From positions 124,001 through 188,000 of the forward strand of contig NZ_JBAOJI010000002.1 in assembly GCF_037080055.1 (NCBI RefSeq): 64,000 bases of DNA, given 5' to 3'. Under the pieces are notes generated by a model. It was not told where the DNA came from and did no database searches. It saw nothing but the letters and a program-made list of their open reading frames with translations. Each line of letters starts with the position of its first letter. Within the stretch, counting starts at the first letter, position 1. The position numbers and the translations under genes are program-made. Source of the DNA: Halovenus sp037080055. GTDB taxonomy: Archaea; Halobacteriota; Halobacteria; Halobacteriales; Haloarculaceae. Positions 60,656 to 64,000 of the stretch are shown piece after piece.

Positions 60656-61585
60656 ATGCCTCATGTCCAATCAGAATATCTAGACAGATTAGGCCAAGAT
60701 GAGACTATTTATCGCTACATGGACTTCGCTAAGTTTACTAATCTTCTCCAGGCTGGAAAGCTCCATTTTCACCAGGCAGCGGATTTCGGAGATCGGTTTG
60801 AGGGGAGCGTTCCGGAGATCATCGAAGAGGCGAGAGAGTTGGAATATCAGAGAGCTGTTGATGCGGGAGAGATGCGGCCTGAAGGACACCAAATACACGC
60901 CGAGATCAACAAGTGTCTACGGCGGTTTACTTACCTGAGTTGCTGGCACCTGAAAGACGATGAGTCCGTTGCAATGTGGGACAGATACGGAGGATCTGAT
61001 CGAGCTGTTGCTATCCGGACAACAGTCGGTGACTTTGCACGGGCGTTGACAGGCGACGAGAATGATTATGACATCTATTTTGCGGAGGTAGATTATCGGC
61101 CCTACAGTAGCGAGCATGAGTCTGCACCAGATATAGATGACATTGATATCGAAGATGATCTGGACGACCGGTTTTTTATTACACGAGAGGCACATTCCCT
61201 GGTTCCATTTGTTTACAAGAGGAAAGGCTTCGAATACGAAGAGGAGATGAGAGCAATCATTCAGGACCCTCCTATCGATGAAGACTTAGACCATACCTTG
61301 GTCGAGATCGGAGAGAAGACCTATGAGATTGATTTCCAGATACATACAGAGGACGGGCCAAAATACCTGGATACAACGAAGGAAAACCCGAATAAGGGAG
61401 TTGATGTCCGAGTCTGGCTTGACATGTTAATCGACACTGTTCATGTCGCACCTGACGCCGGAGGTTGGTTCAAACAGACTGTTGAAGGCGTGATTAGACA
61501 GTGTGACGAATTGATGGAAGAGAATGATCCAGATGACTTACTCGAGGAATCTATCTTAGATCATAGTCGGGAACCATCGTTTTAA
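60656..61585 (+). CDS. DUF2971-family protein
   Basis: 309 aa. DETIYRYMDFAKFTNLLQAGKL, HFHQAADFGDRFEG and YLSCWHLKDDESVAMWDRYG are the DUF2971 start, with FVYKRKGFEYEEEMRAII later. DUF2971 proteins are frequent in prokaryotic defence islands, but the activity is unknown. The stop overlaps the convergent 198-aa gene's stop by 4 bases. Confidence 0.82.
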   Translation: MPHVQSEYLDRLGQDETIYRYMDFAKFTNLLQAGKLHFHQAADFGDRFEGSVPEIIEEARELEYQRAVDAGEMRPEGHQIHAEINKCLRRFTYLSCWHLKDDESVAMWDRYGGSDRAVAIRTTVGDFARALTGDENDYDIYFAEVDYRPYSSEHESAPDIDDIDIEDDLDDRFFITREAHSLVPFVYKRKGFEYEEEMRAIIQDPPIDEDLDHTLVEIGEKTYEIDFQIHTEDGPKYLDTTKENPNKGVDVRVWLDMLIDTVHVAPDAGGWFKQTVEGVIRQCDELMEENDPDDLLEESILDHSREPSF

Positions 61586-62178
61586 TCCCCGGATTGGATA
61601 CGGCCATCGTCTTCCCTCTGGGGTATTTGAGTGAGGTCATCCGCAATTTGATCAATCTTGTCTTCCCAGAAGTCGTCGAGTTCATCGATCCGATCTCCGA
61701 CATCAATCTCTTTATCCTGCTTCCATTCCTGGCGGATGATCCCAACACCTTTGTCAGCGTGTGCTACTACGAGATCCCAGACATCTTCAGGAACTGATCC
61801 ATCATCTTGTTCCAGTTCTGACGCGAGTTCAATGGCGATAACACGGTCAATGAGTTCGATAGTATATGCGTGATCTTCGTTGTTCTTCAGTACCTCTTGA
61901 AGATCGAAGAATGGATGATAAGATGTGTCGCCACCCTGATCGTTTTGGTCGTCTTCAGATTCCTCCTCACTGCTCTCTAATCGCTCAGCCTCTTCCTCTA
62001 TCAACTCACCATCATCGTTGATATATCCAACTGCAAGGCCAGCGGAGAACAATTCAAACCCTGCTTCAAATGGGTATTCATCGGAAGCATCTCGATCACC
62101 GATGTTTGGAGTTAGCTCTTCGTAAGCATCGAACTGTTCTGTTTTGAGAGTCCGTGTAGGTCTTCGGATATCAGTCAT
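61582..62178 (-). CDS. 198-aa partner of the third DndD-like ATPase
   Basis: Its ATG overlaps the ATPase stop by 8 bases, so it is the translationally coupled downstream partner. Residues 15-55 (DAYEELTPNIG...YPFEAGFELFSAGLAVGYIN) resemble the 152-aa protein at 53755. An acidic stretch at 60-85 is followed by a helical C-terminus (LIDRVIAIELASELEQ). No catalytic motif. Confidence 0.65.
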   Translation of the reverse strand: MTDIRRPTRTLKTEQFDAYEELTPNIGDRDASDEYPFEAGFELFSAGLAVGYINDDGELIEEEAERLESSEEESEDDQNDQGGDTSYHPFFDLQEVLKNNEDHAYTIELIDRVIAIELASELEQDDGSVPEDVWDLVVAHADKGVGIIRQEWKQDKEIDVGDRIDELDDFWEDKIDQIADDLTQIPQREDDGRIQSGD

Positions 62179-64000
62179 CGGCGGTCACCGTCCTTTGGAA
62201 GTTAGATGGGTCGTGATCAACGATGGTAGAGACTGCAGCGTCATCTGCTTGAATAATGTCGTAATGTCCAGCGATTTCGTCGTCTTCTCTGAGTAGATCT
62301 ATGTCGTCTTCGGTAAGTTCGTTGGGTTGGTAGAAGACAATCACCTGGTCGACGAAATCAGGCAGGTTTTCGATAAGACTGGCTTTGTGACCCGGATCAA
62401 GACGTGCAATAGGCGTGTCTATGAGAATTGGCGCGTCCCTTGACGAGAACTGTGCAAGACCGGCGATGAATGCGTAGGCGATAATCTGCCGAGCACCCCG
62501 ACTTGGGTCCTGATCTGCGATGGTGAATACACCTTCGTTGGTTTTTATCCGCAGCTGGTAGTCCGTGTGAATACTGAGACCTTCGTAGATATCATTCTTA
62601 TTCGTCATGTTCCTGAACAGATCTGAGGCCTTAGCCTGGACAGATTCACGTCGCTTCTCAACGTATTCATCTTTCGCGTCTTTAAACGCTGCTTGCGCCT
62701 GTTCTGAGACCTCAATTAATTCACTGTACCTCTCTTCTTCATCACTCGCTCCTTCCATCCCGTCAAGTTCTCTCTCAAGTTCTTCAACCAAGTCTTCTTG
62801 ATCGTCAATCTCCTCTTCCAGACTCTCCAATTCGGCTTCAAGCCTTCCTTCTTGACGTTTGAGTTCGTTCAGCCTATCGCGGATCTCGTCAACCTCGTCC
62901 TTTCCGAACTCCGCATTCTCGATGATATCTTCAAGACGTTCGATCCTTCTTTCTCGTTTTGAAATGTCCTGAGCTAAATCGGAAATTTCCTGAGTAAGGT
63001 ACTGGAATTGGGCTTTTTGATGCCCTGAGTCGTATTCGTCTCCTTCTGTTTCCCCTCTCAGTCCTTCCGCAAGTTGGTCAATGTACCGGGCTTCCTCTGT
63101 TGATTCGTTCGTCGCCTCATCCAACCGGTCTACTAATTCGTCTCGTGAGATTCCCTCCAAGCTTTGATCGCAGACATAGCAGTCCTCTGGGCGTTCATCC
63201 AGTGTTTGTCGGAGAACTTCTACGAGCCCTCCTGGTGAATCGAGAGCAACAGTAGATCCGATTTTCTCAGCTGCAACAGCCCCGGCTATCGGGCCGAAGT
63301 ATCGATAGATTTCCTGGCGCTCCTTACGTTTGTTTGCTAATTGCTGTAGCAGACAGGGAGTCAACTCGTCAATTCTATCCTTGTCAAGATATTCTTCGGC
63401 CTTTTCGACCTCTTCAGGGCCGTATAGTTCAACTCTTGTTTCAATGAGTTTTTTGTACTTTTCTTCGACCTCGCCCGCGTCCGCCAGACGTTCCTCTTCC
63501 TCGCTTTTTTCTTCGCGCTTAGATTCTAACTTTTCCTCCTTTTTTTCGTACCTAGATTCGAGTGACTCAAGTTCCTCACGCGCGGCGTCCACCTGATTTT
63601 TCTTTTCTCGGTAGTCTTCTGCGTCCGACTGGGCTTCCTGAAAGAGTTCACGGTAGTGGTCAATACCATGTTCCTGGAGGTCATCAATCGCTTTCCGTAA
63701 TTCCTCTATTCCAAGAACCAATTCAATGGCTTCTCGAACATCGGTGTCTCGTTTACCGAATTGCTGGGCATATTCATCAATCTGCTCTCCGTCGAAAATG
63801 AAGAACTGAGAGGCGTTCTCGGGGAGAATCCCATCTCTGAACTCCCTGTAGTCGGTTATATTGTCTTCTTCGCGGGTATCAATGTAGGGTTCATCATTGT
63901 AGTCTACTTCGACTGTCACGTAGTGGTTCTCGGCTTCACGGGCAGTTTGGTTGTCAACTTCGGAAAATTCGAGCACACGTTTGATCGTGTACTCTCCTCC
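62171..64000 (-). CDS. DndD-like SMC/Rad50-type ATPase, third copy (partial, N-terminus beyond window)
   Basis: At least 609 residues; the frame is open to the right edge and the Walker A is outside. The segment FFIFDGEQIDEYA (numbering from V63976: about 57-69), long coiled coils, a CxxC hook (CYVCDQS, about 266-272), the variant signature PSRGARQIIAYAF and Walker B ILIDTPIARLD are visible. The signature departs from LSxGExQ, so ATP chemistry may differ. It is coupled to the 198-aa gene, the same module plan as dndD-dndE and the 51785/53755 pair. Confidence 0.78.
   Translation of the reverse strand, partial: GGEYTIKRVLEFSEVDNQTAREAENHYVTVEVDYNDEPYIDTREEDNITDYREFRDGILPENASQFFIFDGEQIDEYAQQFGKRDTDVREAIELVLGIEELRKAIDDLQEHGIDHYRELFQEAQSDAEDYREKKNQVDAAREELESLESRYEKKEEKLESKREEKSEEEERLADAGEVEEKYKKLIETRVELYGPEEVEKAEEYLDKDRIDELTPCLLQQLANKRKERQEIYRYFGPIAGAVAAEKIGSTVALDSPGGLVEVLRQTLDERPEDCYVCDQSLEGISRDELVDRLDEATNESTEEARYIDQLAEGLRGETEGDEYDSGHQKAQFQYLTQEISDLAQDISKRERRIERLEDIIENAEFGKDEVDEIRDRLNELKRQEGRLEAELESLEEEIDDQEDLVEELERELDGMEGASDEEERYSELIEVSEQAQAAFKDAKDEYVEKRRESVQAKASDLFRNMTNKNDIYEGLSIHTDYQLRIKTNEGVFTIADQDPSRGARQIIAYAFIAGLAQFSSRDAPILIDTPIARLDPGHKASLIENLPDFVDQVIVFYQPNELTEDDIDLLREDDEIAGHYDIIQADDAAVSTIVDHDPSNFQRTVTADD

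Larger units (their letters stand above)
31611..64000. mobile_element. Element C (left end only); accessory region to the window edge
   Basis: Begins at att copy 3 and no further copy is seen, so the right end is outside the window or lost. It carries three tyrosine recombinases, a Cas4-like nuclease, a CARF-like/PIN effector, phosphorothioation genes and DndD-like ATPases. Whether everything to 64 kb belongs to one element is not shown; GC drops from about 46 kb, which suggests more than one origin. Confidence 0.45.

Noticed and set aside
27534..64000. CRISPR array or cas1/cas2/cas10 near the Cas4-like and CARF-like genes
   Set aside because: I looked for regularly spaced repeats of 28-37 bases and Cas1/Cas10-like proteins and found none in the window.

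Overview
This window is haloarchaeal (class Halobacteria). The evidence is strongly acidic, high-GC core proteins, archaeal families (MptA, DUF373, TrmB, Trm14, SepF, archaeal PheS/PheT), an intron-containing archaeal tRNA, twin-arginine lipoproteins and TATA-type, often leaderless promoters. The genus cannot be fixed from the sequence alone.

Positions 1-27.5 kb are ordinary chromosomal core: endonuclease V and a rhomboid protease, GTP cyclohydrolase MptA, a TauE permease, a TrmB regulator, a YyaL-like protein, DUF373 and DUF2062 proteins, a PhzF/OCD/threonine-aldolase cluster, a universal stress protein, an SRAP (YedK-like) protein, a JAMM protease, NfeD, a PUA protein, SepF, PheS-PheT, GlmM, PyrE, Trm14, a peroxiredoxin and a RecA-fold protein. 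Inside it are an intron-bearing tRNA-Arg(TCT) with a 16-bp scar of an old integration, and a roughly 110-bp nested palindrome at 23.9-24.0 kb.

At 27.53 kb a second arginine tRNA (TCG) begins a long accessory region. The 3' end of this tRNA recurs at 30.61 and 31.61 kb. Sequence next to these copies is also conserved on both sides, so at least three elements are stacked in tandem. Element A (27.6-30.6 kb) carries an Mrr-like nuclease, an HTH+PIN pair and a VapB with a truncated VapC. Element B (30.6-31.6 kb) is a remnant with one membrane protein. Element C starts at 31.61 kb and its right end is not found in the window. From about 32 to 46 kb it holds small zinc-ribbon proteins, a lipoprotein with a ComEC-type beta-lactamase fold plus DUF3006, and three tyrosine recombinases. 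Each recombinase is encoded just downstream of a ribbon-helix-helix/winged-helix protein, and one sits in an operon with a Cas4-like nuclease and a possible degenerate exonuclease.

From 46.5 kb to the end is a defence island of visibly lower GC with lysine-rich proteins. Its heart is an archaeal DNA phosphorothioation system: dndC-dndD-dndE-dndA on the minus strand, converging on a four-gene plus-strand unit (PLD/SF2 helicase, 60-aa protein, DndD-like ATPase, 152-aa protein) whose position and content fit the restriction half reported in haloarchaea as pbeABCD. Next to it is a two-gene unit encoding a CARF-like/PIN fusion and a compact, hinge-less ATPase related to DndD, with no CRISPR locus in sight. 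At the right edge a third DndD-like ATPase with its own small partner runs off the window. All three long ATPases share an FDGE motif and are paired with a small protein, so the region looks like repeated reuse of one ATPase-plus-partner module. The CARF-PIN/ATPase pair and the third ATPase module are the best candidates for undescribed biology.
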